The notes beneath the pieces were generated by a model. It saw only the letters and a list, made by a program, of their open reading frames with translations. It did no database searches and was not told the DNA's origin. 64,000 bases of DNA from Bullera alba. Its lineage: Eukaryota > Basidiomycota > Tremellomycetes > Tremellales > Bulleraceae. Below, in pieces: positions 1 to 14,807 of this stretch. Made by a program: the position numbers and the translations under genes. Position 1 is the first letter of the stretch, and the number at the start of each line of letters is the position of its first letter. The stretch covers positions 2,294,001 to 2,358,000 of the forward strand of contig BCIX01000001.1 of NCBI GenBank assembly GCA_001600095.1, written 5' to 3'.

Positions 1-1315
1 GGCGATACTGACTTGAACTCCCACTTCCCTTCCTCAATCCAATTTCTGGCCTGGCCGACATACGTGAGGAAACGCTCATTTGCTTGGTATGCCGCTGATG
101 TGATTGGGGGCGGGAAGCGTGAGAGTTGTTGCTGATCAAGTCGGCGTCTGTTATGCCGCCATTGGACCCTTCATCGCTTTTCGCTTGTTGTTCCTCGTCA
201 TCAAAGTACTCTTTGGTCCCGGCGAGATATGCTGGATCGGGTAGGATAAATTTATCCTCGAATAGGTCTTTCCGTTCAGACTGCCGCAGGAGGATTCTTT
301 CTGATCTTGATAATCGAGGCATTCCAGCAACCGAGATCGCGTTGGCAGAGTCGTATAATCGAGCCAGTATTTCGGGGGAAGGGGAGATGAAGTATTCTTC
401 CAAGGCGAGCAGAAGTAAGGGCTAATGACGGGCATCAGGTAGTAAGCATCACGGTGTTGACTGTGGCACCTTGAACTCACCTTGTAGATTCCTATATATG
501 GGTTTGGAGTGCAAATCGCCATTGCTTTCACCATTGCCCCTCTTCTCATCTTCTTGTCTTCCTTCATCCTGACGCAATTCAAGACGTACAATAGTCCTCC
601 TCCCGCAACTCCTCGCTTCGGCTTAGTGATGGTGACTGATGCTGACTCCAGAATCTCCTCCGTGGACCCAACGCCAAGATTGCCGCTGTCCACACTGCCA
701 CCAATGGAAGACCGTCCGTTCTGCACTGCAGCCATCATATCCTCGTTGTCGGTTGATGTCCGTGTAGAGGAAGGTACCTGGTCTTCATGGGAGAACATTG
801 GCGCTATGGCCGAAGAAGGCGTTTGACCAAGGTAGAATATCGTCCAGTCCTCCGCACGAAGATGCGCTCCATCCGGTAACATCAGTTCCGCCAATCGGCT
901 GGTGATGTCAGCGCTACGTCCCTTGATAGGACACTTGATAGGTCCCTCGCAGGACTCACTGCTCGTCTGTGCCGGTAGGATAGGGGTATTGATGGGCCAA
1001 GGTCGCTCCCGCATCAATGTCGAATTCTGCCAGTAGACAGAAATGCACAGCGTCCTCTTGTCTCCCCTCTGCCTCTTCGACAGTAATATCACCCTGCCCA
1101 TCGTAGTCTATGTCTCCAGCATCACCCGTCAACCCCAACTCCGAATCGAAGTCCCTTTCGGTTGGTGGGTGATGGCTGGTATGGGAGAACGCCGTTCGGG
1201 GTGATTTACCAGGCGTCTGAGGTAAAGGCGGCAAAGTGGACGAAGATGGCTGTCGCGTATGCTGAGTATATGGCTGCGAGTGAGTCCGTGTGTGGCCATG
1301 AGAAGAGACTGACAT
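1..1315 (-). CDS. AFI1: Afi1-type DENN/SPA-domain protein (5' part, continues past the left edge)
   Basis: The first ATG (1315) opens a Ser/Pro-rich leader of about 80 residues. It is followed by an Afi1 N-terminal signature, with FCLLAEFDIDAGATLAHQYP and, after an intron at about 899-959, LAELMLPDGAH and EDWTIFYLG. A second intron near 432-484 leads to LLALEEYF and ILARLYDSANAIS, both typical of the family. Known role: yeast Afi1 is an Arf3 interactor that helps polarise cell growth, and the family carries a split DENN (SPA) module seen in Rab-GEF-like proteins. The rest of the DENN region and the stop codon lie beyond position 1. The assignment rests on recognised motifs; the Arf3 link is inferred from yeast. 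Confidence 0.8.
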
Positions 1316-1994
1316 GCTACGTAGAGCGAGATCACCAAGCAGGGTATCCAGATGTCGTGTCGTGAATCACTCTTGGACACCGATTTCAACCGTTGACGCG
1401 CGAAACAATCGCTCGCTAGGGCTTCGATCCGCTGTATCTGACCGCCGGGGTAGTAATGCTAGTCGACCTGGGTATATGTCATGTCGTCAGTAACACGTCG
1501 AGAGTCGTTATAGGAGTGAGAGATCGGGTCGCAACAATAACAACAATACGGAAGGGATCTCGCGTTTTGGTCGTGGTCATTTAACGAGAGCCGTGCCTGA
1601 ATGCCTGGGATCCCGGTACAATATATCCTGTACAACCTTCAATCACGTCCAAGTCGATCGCGATAACAGCAACATGAGTACCCTATGCGCAACCCCACTG
1701 GACCTGCACCCAACACCGCGACGGTCAAATGTTCATGCACATTTTCTGCAGTGTAGCAAGCCATATGGGAAAACGGAACAGGAGAATATGGACAGATTAC
1801 GGGGTACGAAGAAGCATCCTGAGCAGGAGAGGGGGGAATGTAACGCGGAATCCGCGGGCAAGGTAAGTAGGGAAGTGGGCTTGAACACCCCGGTACTGGA
1901 AAAATGCAATGATACGTATGTGGAAACGCAAGCGAGACAGAGACGACCGGGACGGCGGGCAAGTCGAGTGGGAGGCTTGGGGCCAAGCGGCCGT
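1316..1994. other. Intergenic: AFI1 promoter and GFA1 3' flank
   Basis: About 680 bases between two minus-strand genes. It must hold the AFI1 promoter and the GFA1 3' UTR. Open frames here show no recognisable protein. A short CAA-rich stretch lies near 1530-1550. I see no RNA gene or repeat. Confidence 0.6.
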
Positions 1995-4761
<2,767 letters not shown>

Positions 4762-6065
4762 TGTAACGAGTGTTTATATGGGTTTGGGGGTATGTGTGAT
4801 GGCTGGGTAGTGAGGGCTACAGAGAAACGAGGCGTGAGGGTATTATATCCCCGTATTTGCGAGAGATCTGCTGTGCGCTATGACCGGGTGCGATTATACA
4901 CAGTGACGAGGTGACGAGGTGTTTTGATGCAGAGCAGGCCGGCGGCAGATGGGAATATCGGGGTTGTTCGGTGGTGCGGTAAGAGCGAGTAGGAAGATGG
5001 ATTTCGTTGATGACAGGGCCAAGTTCCGCGAGAGGAAGTTGATAAATGCCAGTCGTTTGACGTCGTATAGCCCAAAGGAGGGCGGCGGGTGAGAAAGGCA
5101 CGTAGAAGAACGAGTTCAAACCGCCCAATGCCGATCATAGGAACAGAGGTGTTTGTCAGGACGGTGTAACCATGCGATCGGGTTTACGCGGACAAAGATA
5201 AGAGAAGGAAGAAGGGTGTTCTGTCAGTATAGCTTCTGGTGTGTGTGCTGGAGCTGTCACCATGACGACTCACCGGTTGGACTTGACCGTGCTCGAAGAA
5301 GACGCAAGAGTCGACAGAAAGAGCTAGGCTATATTTGATTCTCCCGGCGTTCTCTTCTTCCCTATCTTGCTTCGCGGTGATCGGAGGCGATGTACACGTT
5401 GAGCGAAGGTCTAGGACGAGGTGGCGAGCTGACCGCTGGTCGTGTTGGGTGTATGTGAAACGAGTGGCAGGAGGAGGTTTCTGTTGCCAAGAATCAGAGT
5501 CGTCGGTGGCGGTTAAAGTCTGAGCGCGGAGTCGACTCACGGGTATCAGTCGACAGGGTAGATCACGGTCGCTGCTTTCCGGAATGAAGGCAGTGCGGGT
5601 ATGAGGTATGGCGTTGATACAGGATTATCGCGAGCAAGGCATAGCATAGATGCATCCAGTAAGTACTCTCCAGCATCGCCTCAGCCATCCATTGAGGGCG
5701 GGCTCAAAATTCCCTTTGTTTTCCTTGGTAAAAACAGCGCCCAGTGACGTTGACGCGTCAGGATCCGAAACACGAGACCCAGGAATAACAGGGAAGGTAG
5801 GCGTGCGAACACGTGGTCTGATCACGCCAGCTGCTCGCAGCCCTAACTGTGGGGTTGCCACGTGGCTTCGGTAGGCTCGTCACTACTTTGTGGGGCAGTT
5901 CCGGCAATTCCGGCTACGTCCGCGATCCATGTCAGACTTTGTTGTCTGCAAGCACTGATCTGGAAGGGCAGGCAGCGACAGTAGCAGCCTCAACGAGAAC
6001 TAGCAAGCGGCCGAAGGAGGTCGAAGCCCTGGTGTCGCACACCTGGACTAGGAAGGCTTTGAATT
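4762..6065. promoter_or_regulatory. Divergent intergenic region of GFA1 and the TMEM135-like gene
   Basis: About 1.3 kb separating head-to-head genes, so it holds both promoters. Short open frames here look random and match no family I recognise. A perfect palindrome GCCACGTGGC lies at 5857-5866, with ATCACGCCAG about 35 bases to its left. A small direct repeat (gacgaggt twice) lies near 4905-4921. Donor-like GTGAGT strings on the minus strand suggest the GFA1 5' UTR may contain introns, which I cannot prove. Confidence 0.5.
5857..5866. promoter_or_regulatory. Palindromic E-box (CACGTG core)
   Basis: GCCACGTGGC is a perfect 10-base palindrome about 200 bases before the TMEM135-like start codon. 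The CACGTG core is the classic site for bHLH factors. ATCACGCCAG just upstream resembles the sterol regulatory element ATCACCCCAC at 8 of 10 positions. Which factor binds, if any, is unknown. Confidence 0.35.
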
Positions 6066-8851
6066 ATGTCTTCGCCTGAGAGTGTGTCCAACACCGACTT
6101 GGACATCGACACCGCAACATCCTCAGGCTCACCGGACATGTCGTCAATCAACGACTCACCTCCAGTTTCACCAAGACCACATTCATCACAAGTAGCTCCC
6201 TCCACACTCGACGACTCGGAGTATGATCTAGCTTCTACAGTCCTACCTTCCAGCCATGACGAGACATCGACCAAGTCGTTCTCGACACCACAGTCGAAAC
6301 ACATCAAACAGGAAAGCTACGGTTCTCCTGCTCGACCTACCAGTGCTGGACCTCCAATCCTGGCAAAGCCAATCCAGGTGAATCCCACTTCGGTCTCTGT
6401 ACCTCCGCCTTCAGTCCTTGATACCTCGGCATCACCAGAGATACCGCCCGGAGACACTACACCGAGCGAGGGTACACCTACTATCGCGCCATCAGCCTTA
6501 CGACGGACCGCCTCTTCCTCCTCGGCGGATGGAGGCCAAAGGGATAGGAAGAGGTTGAGGTTTACACAGCTACCTCACGGAGAGTCTGGGGGCCTAGGAC
6601 TGGACACCAATGACGACGAGCACGTCTACTACCCTGGCAAAGCTAGCGACAGCGAGGAGAGAATAGCTGGAAGCGGGAGGAACCTGTCAAGAGAGAGTCA
6701 TCTTCGTAGCGATCCGGGAACGCCGAACTTGTCGGAGACGTGAGTCACCGACAGATACCATCCGACCTGATGTGAAGCTGACCTACGAACCTGTACTCTA
6801 GGGCGGACCACATACGGCGCACTCTATCTCTTGCATCTTTAGACGCTTTGCTCTCAGCAGACCCGAAGGAGAGAGATCGTCTGTTGGCAGGTGTATCCAA
6901 AGCGGGACGAGAGCTGGTATGGAGACATCCGGAGGAGGAGAAACTGTATCCTCGAGATGCAGAACGGGCTCTTGTGCTTGCTATCAAGCGAGGGCTAAGT
7001 GAGTTCAAACCCTCGATCATGATGACTAGCTAGCCTAACGAGACTCAGGATCGTTCATCCTTGCGTTCAGCGTCAGATCTGGGGTCAATGTGCTCTTACT
7101 GCTCTTCCGAGTGTTCAGAAGTAAGAAGCTCACCCTGGCGGCCCTGCGTCGTGCCCTCATTGGTCCAGACTCTTTCAGATTCGGCGCAATGTTAGGTGAG
7201 TTCGGTCATTTTGTTGGATCGACCTAAGCTCACGCAAACACAGGTACATTCACATTCCTCAATACTGCCACCCTTCATTTACTCAGGCTGGCGCCACCGT
7301 TGTCATACCTCCGTCGCCGGTACAAGACCGGCATTTTCAACACACCCTCCTTTGGCCCACCAGCACGGGAAGGCGCGGAAGGCGAGCGGAAATGGCAGGC
7401 AGCGGTTGCTGGCGCCGTCGGATCGTTGGGTTTGCTATGGGAAACCTCGGGCAAGAGGACAGGCATAGCTCAGCAGTAAGTGCAGCTCGCGCGCAAGCCC
7501 AATACTTCCCAAAGCTCACACCTCTTAGAATGTTCGTCCGTGGTTTACAAGGGTCGTATAACCAGTACACCCCACGACTGGGTATACACGTCCCGCACGG
7601 GGATGTGATACTATTTGGGCTGTGCTGTGGGCAAATCATGTTCTCGTGGCTGTTCAATCCAGAGACCATGCCCGTGGAGTATAACAGGTGGTACGTAGCT
7701 CCGCGCGGTCACTTACGAAGTACTCGACTTACTCTCTCCCTAGGATTGCTGGAGCAGCCTGCGTTCCCCAAGCGGCGTTGCTGGCCAACAGAAGTATCAT
7801 CAGGGACAATGTTCTCCCGGTAGACCTGGTCCAGCGGTCTCTCGAGCACAAGGTGGATACAATGAGCGTCCAAAAGCCAACAGGGCACTCGCTGACGATT
7901 TGCCAGGCTCTGACACCTGACAATGGAGTGCGATTGAGATATCTGCTCGAGAAGGTTAAGAGCGGCTGGAAGCCAGACGGCCGGCTGCCATGGTGAGGAT
8001 AGCCCCCAACTCTTGCCAATGGAGTGCGCTGACAATAGCTGTATAGTGAGATGCTTCACCCTTGGCAAGACTCGTGTGTCACCACAAACCTCGAGCGGTT
8101 CTGGCTGTCAGCGCGATTCATGCTGCCTGTTTACTCTGCACTTCACTTGGTACCGATGCTGGTCCTTCGACGGAAACACTTCCAACGCGACCCTATCACG
8201 ATGTTGGCAAAGGTCGTTCTGGGTATCACACGCTCGTGTTCATTCCTCGGTGTCTTCGTCTTGGTGTACCAGTGTAAGTCGAAAACCATTTCAGCTGGAC
8301 GGTCGAACGTGCGCTGAGACTCCTCCAGCTCTGTTCTGCATGAGGACGCAATCATTGAACAGCGAACGAGTGACAGGTCTTTTGCGCGCCATTCTCAAGC
8401 GAAAAGAGATGTTCTGGCTTATGGGTTTCGCATCCTGTCTCGGCCTATTTGTCGAAGAGAAGGTGGGTGGCAAGCGACGACTAAGACCGGACGCACGGTA
8501 CTGATGCTTGCTCCGCCAGAAACGTCGCGCTGAATTGGGTAGGGGACGCTACAGGCTTGAGTGTATATGGATTCGATACTGATGTTACACCTCCCTAGCT
8601 ATGTACGTCCTCCCAAGAGCACTTGAGTCAGCTTGGTCGACGGCGAGAAAGAGGGCCTATGTTCCGATAGTCCCGTTCGGCGAGACGATTCTCGGAGCGG
8701 TAGCCATGGGCATGGTGATGGATGCGTACAAGGTGGGTACCGGAACATTGAGCATGTTATCCGATTTGCTGACTGGCTTGATCAGCACTCTCCCGGATCT
8801 CTCTCGGGCATTGTGCGCAAACTGCTCTTCCAGCTGGTTGGGCCGGTGTAG
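6066..8851 (+). CDS. TMEM135-like multi-pass membrane protein
   Basis: A protein of roughly 750 residues from about ten exons. The first 225 residues are a Ser/Pro/Thr-rich disordered leader. The membrane part follows: SSFILAFSVRSGVNVLLLLF after the third exon starts, then FNPETMPVEYNRWI, and the family hallmark CEMLHPWQDSCVTTNLERFW with paired cysteines, followed by LPVYSALHLVPMLVLRRK. The end has repeated Gly/Ala-rich helices (ETILGAVAMGMVMDAYK) and stops at 8851. Known: TMEM135 proteins act at peroxisomes and mitochondria in organelle dynamics and lipid handling. The fungal members are poorly studied. The family call rests on the cysteine/His-Pro motif and hydrophobic layout. Convergent with the ubiquitin-S27a gene. 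Confidence 0.75.
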
Positions 8852-9099
8852 TAGGACCGTACAACATGATCGATTTGTGTTACTAGGGCGATGTGTGCCG
8901 TCGCGAATGAGATCGGTACCGCAGTTTTATACTGTGTCAGTAGCCAGAGAGACAAGCTGATTAGGTCCAGAAGGGTCCAGATGAGTGTAGAGCAACGATG
9001 CATGTGCATTACAAGCCATTTCACCTGAACGAGATGACTGCACTACCCAACATGTCACTCTAACCAACGATCACTCCAGTCCAAACGGAAGAGAGACGC

Positions 9100-9737
<638 letters not shown>

Positions 9738-10489
9738 GGTGGGCTACTGGCTATGCCTCTGGCAGTCCTCACAAATAGCGCAAGGAAACAGAAGAGTCGT
9801 TGAAGACAGGCAAAATTGGCGGCGAGGGGGAGGTGGGGGGCCGATTTCGAATGCTCGGCGTTACGGAAATACAAGGTGGTGATTGTGTGGCAGTCCAGGG
9901 CAAACCGTAAGCAGAACCTCCACGTGGCACTCTTTTGCCACCCAAGTGTTCTGTCGGACTTCAGAAAAGGTGAGCGCCAGTTTATCACTTCATGTGCTTG
10001 GACGCGAGACCTCTTCTTGTGCATGGAAGCTCGGGCTTGGTAACGGCCTAGGTCTACGGTGTTTGACAGTGGGACTCACCTGGCGATGCATAAGCCAGAA
10101 TGAGTACTGCGCGCTGAATATTGAATATTGAATGCCCAAATCCGGTATCGAATACGGAGTAATTCGCCACCCAGCCAAAATAAGCTTCAGACCCTTTTCG
10201 TTATGCTCTCGACAGCTCTCGACCGCCACCAAGAAACCCTTTCGGACCATTTGAATTGCCTGCTGCAGTGCTGCTCGCGTGTGTGCGTGACCGGGTCGCC
10301 CTTTGTCCTCGACTTCATCTCTTCTTCTTCTTCTTTCACCTCCATCTCCACACCAAGTTCGACGCCGTTTCGACCCAACCCACCCCCTTCCCTACCTTCA
10401 CTCCGCCTCCTTACTACCTTTCTGCAATCCGCTGCAGTTCCGCACCCCTCCACCTCGCCATCACCCTCACCACTTCACCATCAATCACA
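9738..10489. promoter_or_regulatory. Divergent promoter region of UBI3 and the triple-KH gene
   Basis: About 750 bases between head-to-head genes. An E-box palindrome CCACGTGG lies at 9920-9927. A small repeat GAATATT occurs twice near 10115-10130. The right-hand 180 bases form a C/T-rich leader, listed separately. No protein-coding signal seen. Confidence 0.5.
10310..10489 (+). promoter_or_regulatory. Pyrimidine-rich leader of the KH gene
   Basis: From about 10310 to the start codon the plus strand is strongly C/T-rich, with CTTCTTCTTCTTC and runs such as CCCACCCCCTTCCC, then ACTTCACCATCAATCACA directly before ATG. Such tracts are common around fungal transcription starts. Because the encoded protein is of the poly(C)-binding type, the tract could also be a target for its own product; that is inference. 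Confidence 0.4.
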
Positions 10490-11827
10490 ATGGCCGAAGG
10501 AGGTGAGTGATGGGGCTCATGCTCGGCTTCCACTCCTATCACCCGGAAAGCGTTCTACAGCATCGTTCGGACCATTGGTGTGGTGCTCGTACATATGCTT
10601 ACTTCCATTGCTTCTCTAGAATCCGTCTCCCCTAAAACCCTCCAGGAGCCGGTTGTCGCCACATCTCCAGCTGCTGGTGATGCCAGCGGCACGACCGCCG
10701 CACACGATGAGCATCAGCTCACTTTGAGGTCTCTCGTCAGCACCAAAGAGGCCGGTATCATCATTGGCAAGGGTGGAGCGACCATTGCCAATATTCGTCA
10801 GCTCACTGGCGTCAAAGCCGGTGTCTCCAAGGTAGTTCCAGGCGTTCAGGACCGAGTCTTCTCTGCTACCGGAGAGCTGGAAGGCATCGCCGCGACTTAT
10901 GGCGAAATCGCTCGACTTTTGCTCGAGACCCCCCTTTCCGACTCTTCCCTTCCTCCCCCACCCGTCGGAGCGTTCACCTCCATTCGACTTCTCATCTCTC
11001 ATAACTTGATGGGAACTGTCATCGGTCGAGCTGGTGCCAAGATCAAGCAGATCCAGGACGCTTCCGGTGCTAGAATGGTCGCTTCCAAGGAGATGCTCCC
11101 CCAGTCCACCGAGCGTGTCGTCGAGGTACAGGGTGCCGTTGATGCCATCAAGACTGCTGTGCTCGAGATTGCCAAGTGCCTTCTGGAGGACTGGGAGAGA
11201 GGACAGGGAACTGTCCAATACCACCCTGGAGCGGCTGGAGACGCCGGTGTGCTGGCCGGAGGTCTTGGAGCACAGACTGTGACCGGGCCTACTGGAGGTA
11301 TCAGGCGAACCAGTGTCGCTGCAGGCGGCTTCCCACCCGGTGTGAGCAACCCGTTCGGTGGAGAACGACGAGTCAGCCGAGCCAGTATCTCCCTCGGCGG
11401 ACCAGAGTCTAGACGACCAAGCGCCGCGCTGCCACCTGCTGCCGACCCCAACCTTCGAACCCAAAATATCTCCATCCCAAGCGACATGGTGGGCTGCATC
11501 ATGTGAGTACAACAGTCTGACTATGAGCGGTTGCACGGTCGCTGACTTTTTGTCTCCAGCGGCAAAGGCGGTTCCAAGATTACGGAAATCCGACGATTGT
11601 CCGGCTCCCGAATCTCTATCGCCAAAGTCCCCCATGACGAGACTGGCGAGCGAATGTTCACCATTGTCGGGTCTCCGGAGTCGACTGAGCGTGCTCTGAT
11701 GCTGCTCTACTCTCAGGTCAGTCATCTCCTCTAGATCATGTGGTTCTTCCGTAGCTGACCCGCAATACAGCTCGAGTCCGAGAAAGAGCGACGAGTCAAC
11801 CAGGGCGGCGAGACCGAGGTAGCATAG
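10490..11827 (+). CDS. Triple-KH RNA-binding protein (poly(C)-binding / Rnc1-Pbp2-like)
   Basis: A protein of about 369 residues with three KH domains. Their GxxG loops are GKGG near residue 54, GRAG near 140 and GKGG near 300, each followed by a helix such as TIANIRQLTG, KIKQIQDASGA or KITEIRRLSGSRI. Known: three-KH proteins of this class (human PCBP/hnRNP K, yeast Pbp2/Hek2, fission yeast Rnc1) bind C- or U-rich RNA and control mRNA stability and localisation. The first exon codes for only four whole residues (MAEG) before a 117-nt intron (10503-10619), which is long for this locus. A Ser/Gly/Pro-rich linker separates KH2 from KH3. Stop TAG at 11825-11827. The family is certain; the exact orthologue is not. 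Confidence 0.92.
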
Positions 11828-12778
11828 GTCCACCAAAGTGTTCATCAAGCCTCATCCCTGTCGATTTTCTTGGTGATACTGTCGGTCTCCCCTTGACTCG
11901 TGTCCTTCGCTCCATTTCCTTTCACCTTTTTCACCTCTTATCTCTCAACATATCGCCTAAATTCGCCCCTGCCCCGAGTCTATCGTCTCTACATCATCAA
12001 CTGGTCCACTGGAATCTCGCGGACCCAGTCTCAATCTGCGAGTAGTATGGAGAGGAAGGAGATGGTCTCTGTAGCCCGTCCTCAGAGTATGATAGGAGAG
12101 TTTACATACAATACTTCTTCTCATCATTACAGTGTGTATATACGATGAACGAGTGACGAACACTGTGCAGAGCTTGTAGAGTGCTGTCGCTGTCGAGATG
12201 TCTGAGCTGCTGCTGCTGGCCGCTGCGTCTCATTACGTCAAGCCGACCGCAGTCATGATAGCCGGTCGGAACGCGGGCGGACACGCGAGATGATGATTTC
12301 AGCTGGGCGCATGATGCCGTCACCCAGCTAAGCTCTGTTACCCGCGCCGGCGGTCAGGTTGGATTAATCATGGGGCAACGTTGTCTGGTGAGATAGATCA
12401 CTGTAGTGTAGTCGAGTGTCAAGCATCAAGCATCGCATCGTCGAGTCTGTCTGTCGCAATCCGCTCCGAGTCATCAACAGCATACACACGACCATCGACG
12501 TCCGGTCCAGGATCAACTCCGAATCAACAGCCGCATCAACGAACCTGGGCAAGGTACACGTCCACCCCAAAGGGATTCCGACTGCGGGTCCCGATTCGTA
12601 TACAAAGGCATCTTGTGACGAGGTGTGTACAGCAACAGCGAGGGAAAGATACGAAGAATACGAGCGTGGATACGTAGCTCCAATCTGAACGCTTTTGTCG
12701 GACCTGAAAACCTCCTAGCATGCCTAGATAGCGCCTATCGACTCACTCGACTGCCCTAATCCCCAACGACAGGACACG
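11828..12778. other. Intergenic: KH gene 3' flank and NEM1 promoter
   Basis: About 950 bases between tandem plus-strand genes. A short CTG-rich run lies near 12205-12222. Small open frames on both strands look random. No RNA gene or repeat recognised. Confidence 0.5.
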
Positions 12779-14504
12779 ATGAACACCCTGGGACGTCTAG
12801 ACGCCTATGTCTTCACACTACTATCCAGGCGGTCTGCGTCCCCGTCATCCTCGTTGTCTCCTTCACGACAATACACCAGACCCTTGACGCCAACGCTCGA
12901 GAAAGATGCTCTATCGATCCCACCTCCGTCGGCCAGGCTGTCAAATCTACCGCCCACCCCTCGGAAGCGGAGGCTAGGAAGGAGAAAGCCCACCACATCG
13001 AACATCAAAGTACCACCTCCCACAACTCCGTTCCTATTGCGGATTATCTTGGCTCTGTGGTCAATCTTGCTGAGCTTTTGGCGGTCATTGGTTGGAGAGA
13101 CTAGAGCGGAGAGAGGAAAGAAGAGGCGGAAGCGGACACTGTCAACTATCTCACAAGTACTCAACCCGGTGGACCACGATGTCGAGATCGAAGGCGAAGG
13201 ATCGGCAAGCGAAGCAGAAGGTGTCATTATTAGCGATGATGAAGGCTGGACGGATCCCGTCACGAGGGCGCCTGTGGATAAGAAGCTGGATGTGCCATCG
13301 GACGACGAGTTCTCGGCTTCTTCAATGTACAGCCAGGATGGAAAGAATAGGGAGGTCAGTGTCCCCCGTGACGACCTCACGCCGTCGAAAAGGGCAGTGG
13401 AGCCTGGATTCACCTTCCGACTACGCTCGGCGGAGAAGCGGAATAGCCTCCTGTCGCTGGATACGAACAGTCAATCGCTGGTCGAAGAAAAGGACGCAGC
13501 GACCCTTGCGCAAACTCCCATCAAATCCTCGCAGCCATATAAGCCCTCACCGTCGCCAACTTCGATCTTGTCCAATCCCATACCTTCAATCGTAACGCAT
13601 GATGCCAATAATACAACTCCACCTGGCAAGGCGACCCGCCAGAATCGATTGCTACCAAATCCCATGTCAACGTCACTACTTGACCCTTCTGTTCCCGCGA
13701 CCCCTGCATCAAGGACTTTCGCAGCCGCTATCTCCAATTCATCTTCTGGAAGATCACTTGCCGCTCCGCCACGTCTGCACCACACTCCATTCCACCTGCG
13801 GAAGACATTGATCCTGGATCTGGACGAAACTCTCATCCACTCTACCTCGCGGCCGCTGAGCTACGCAGCTAGCGCTGGCGGAGGACTGCTTGGCTTGAGC
13901 TTTGGTGGTTTACTAGGCGGAAGAGGCAAGAGGAGGGAGGGCCATACTGTGGAAGTGGTCATCGGTGGACGTAGCACGACATATCACGTCTACAAGCGTC
14001 CGTATGTGGATCACTTCCTGAAAAAGGTGAGAGGAGATAGGGGAGCGGAGCTGGATCTGTGGTACTGACGCTTTTCGTGACTTCAGGTTGCATCGTGGTA
14101 CACCTTGGTTATCTTCACCGCTTCCATGCCGGAATATGCGGATCCAGTGATAGACTGGCTCGATGGAGGAAGAGGCTTGTTCGCCAAACGGCTCTACAGG
14201 GAGAGTTGCTGTTATCAACCTTACGGATCATACGTCAAAGATCTCGCATTGGTGGAAGCCGACTTGAGCAGAGTTTGCTTCATGGACAATTCGCCTGTAT
14301 CCTACATGTGGAACAAAGGTGGGTACTATAAAAACGACTCGATAGATCCTAGCTGATCTGTTCGCTGCAGCCAACGCATTGCCGATTGAAGGATGGACGC
14401 ATGATCCAAATGATGAGGCGTTGTTGCATTGTATACCCGTTCTTGACAGTCTCCGATTTGTCAACGACGTGAGGAGAATATTGGGCATCAGGGGGTTCTC
14501 ATAG
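12779..14504 (+). CDS. NEM1: Nem1/CTDNEP1-type phosphatase
   Basis: A 537-residue protein from three exons (12779-14026, 14087-14318, 14371-14504). An N-terminal hydrophobic stretch near residues 84-105 (FLLRIILALWSILLSFW) fits the ER/nuclear-envelope anchor of Nem1. A disordered acidic middle follows. The HAD-type FCP1/NIF catalytic domain begins at about residue 340 with LRKTLILDLDETLIHST, whose DLDET supplies the Asp nucleophile. It continues with KRPYVDHFLKK, VIFTASMPEYADPVIDWLD and the late motif CFMDNSPVSY. Known: Nem1 with Spo7 dephosphorylates the phosphatidate phosphatase Pah1/lipin and so controls storage lipid and nuclear membrane growth. The domain contains a Gly-rich insertion (SAGGGLLGLSFGGLLGGRG) shortly after the nucleophile. 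Only 303 bases separate it from CCH1. Confidence 0.93.
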
Positions 14505-14807
14505 GGTCTCATCAAAGTCAAGAGCATAGCATGTATTGAGCATAGGCAGTAACTACAATCGTCTACTCATCAGTGCATCACCGCCCGCTCGTATAGTGAT
14601 GCGGACATGAAAGGTGGAGGCAGGCCGCAGTCGCGTTCGAATGGACTGTGCCAACAATTTCAGCCTCAGCCTTGCACCATCATCACGATGACAACGACCA
14701 CTACGACGCCTCATACGACTAAACGACCACGCAGCTGAGCATGTCTTCTCACCTCGATCATCGAGCTTTGTGATGTTGCGCGGCCAAAACACCGCTCCAG
14801 CACCGGC
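14505..14807. other. Short NEM1-CCH1 intergenic region
   Basis: 303 bases between the NEM1 stop and the CCH1 start, same strand. It must serve as NEM1 3' UTR and CCH1 promoter/leader. No recognisable element seen. Confidence 0.5.

Noticed and set aside
10616..11848. 410-codon open frame antisense to the triple-KH gene
   Set aside because: The sense strand has three intact KH domains. Long antisense frames arise from codon bias in GC-rich coding exons, and the translation shows no family motif.
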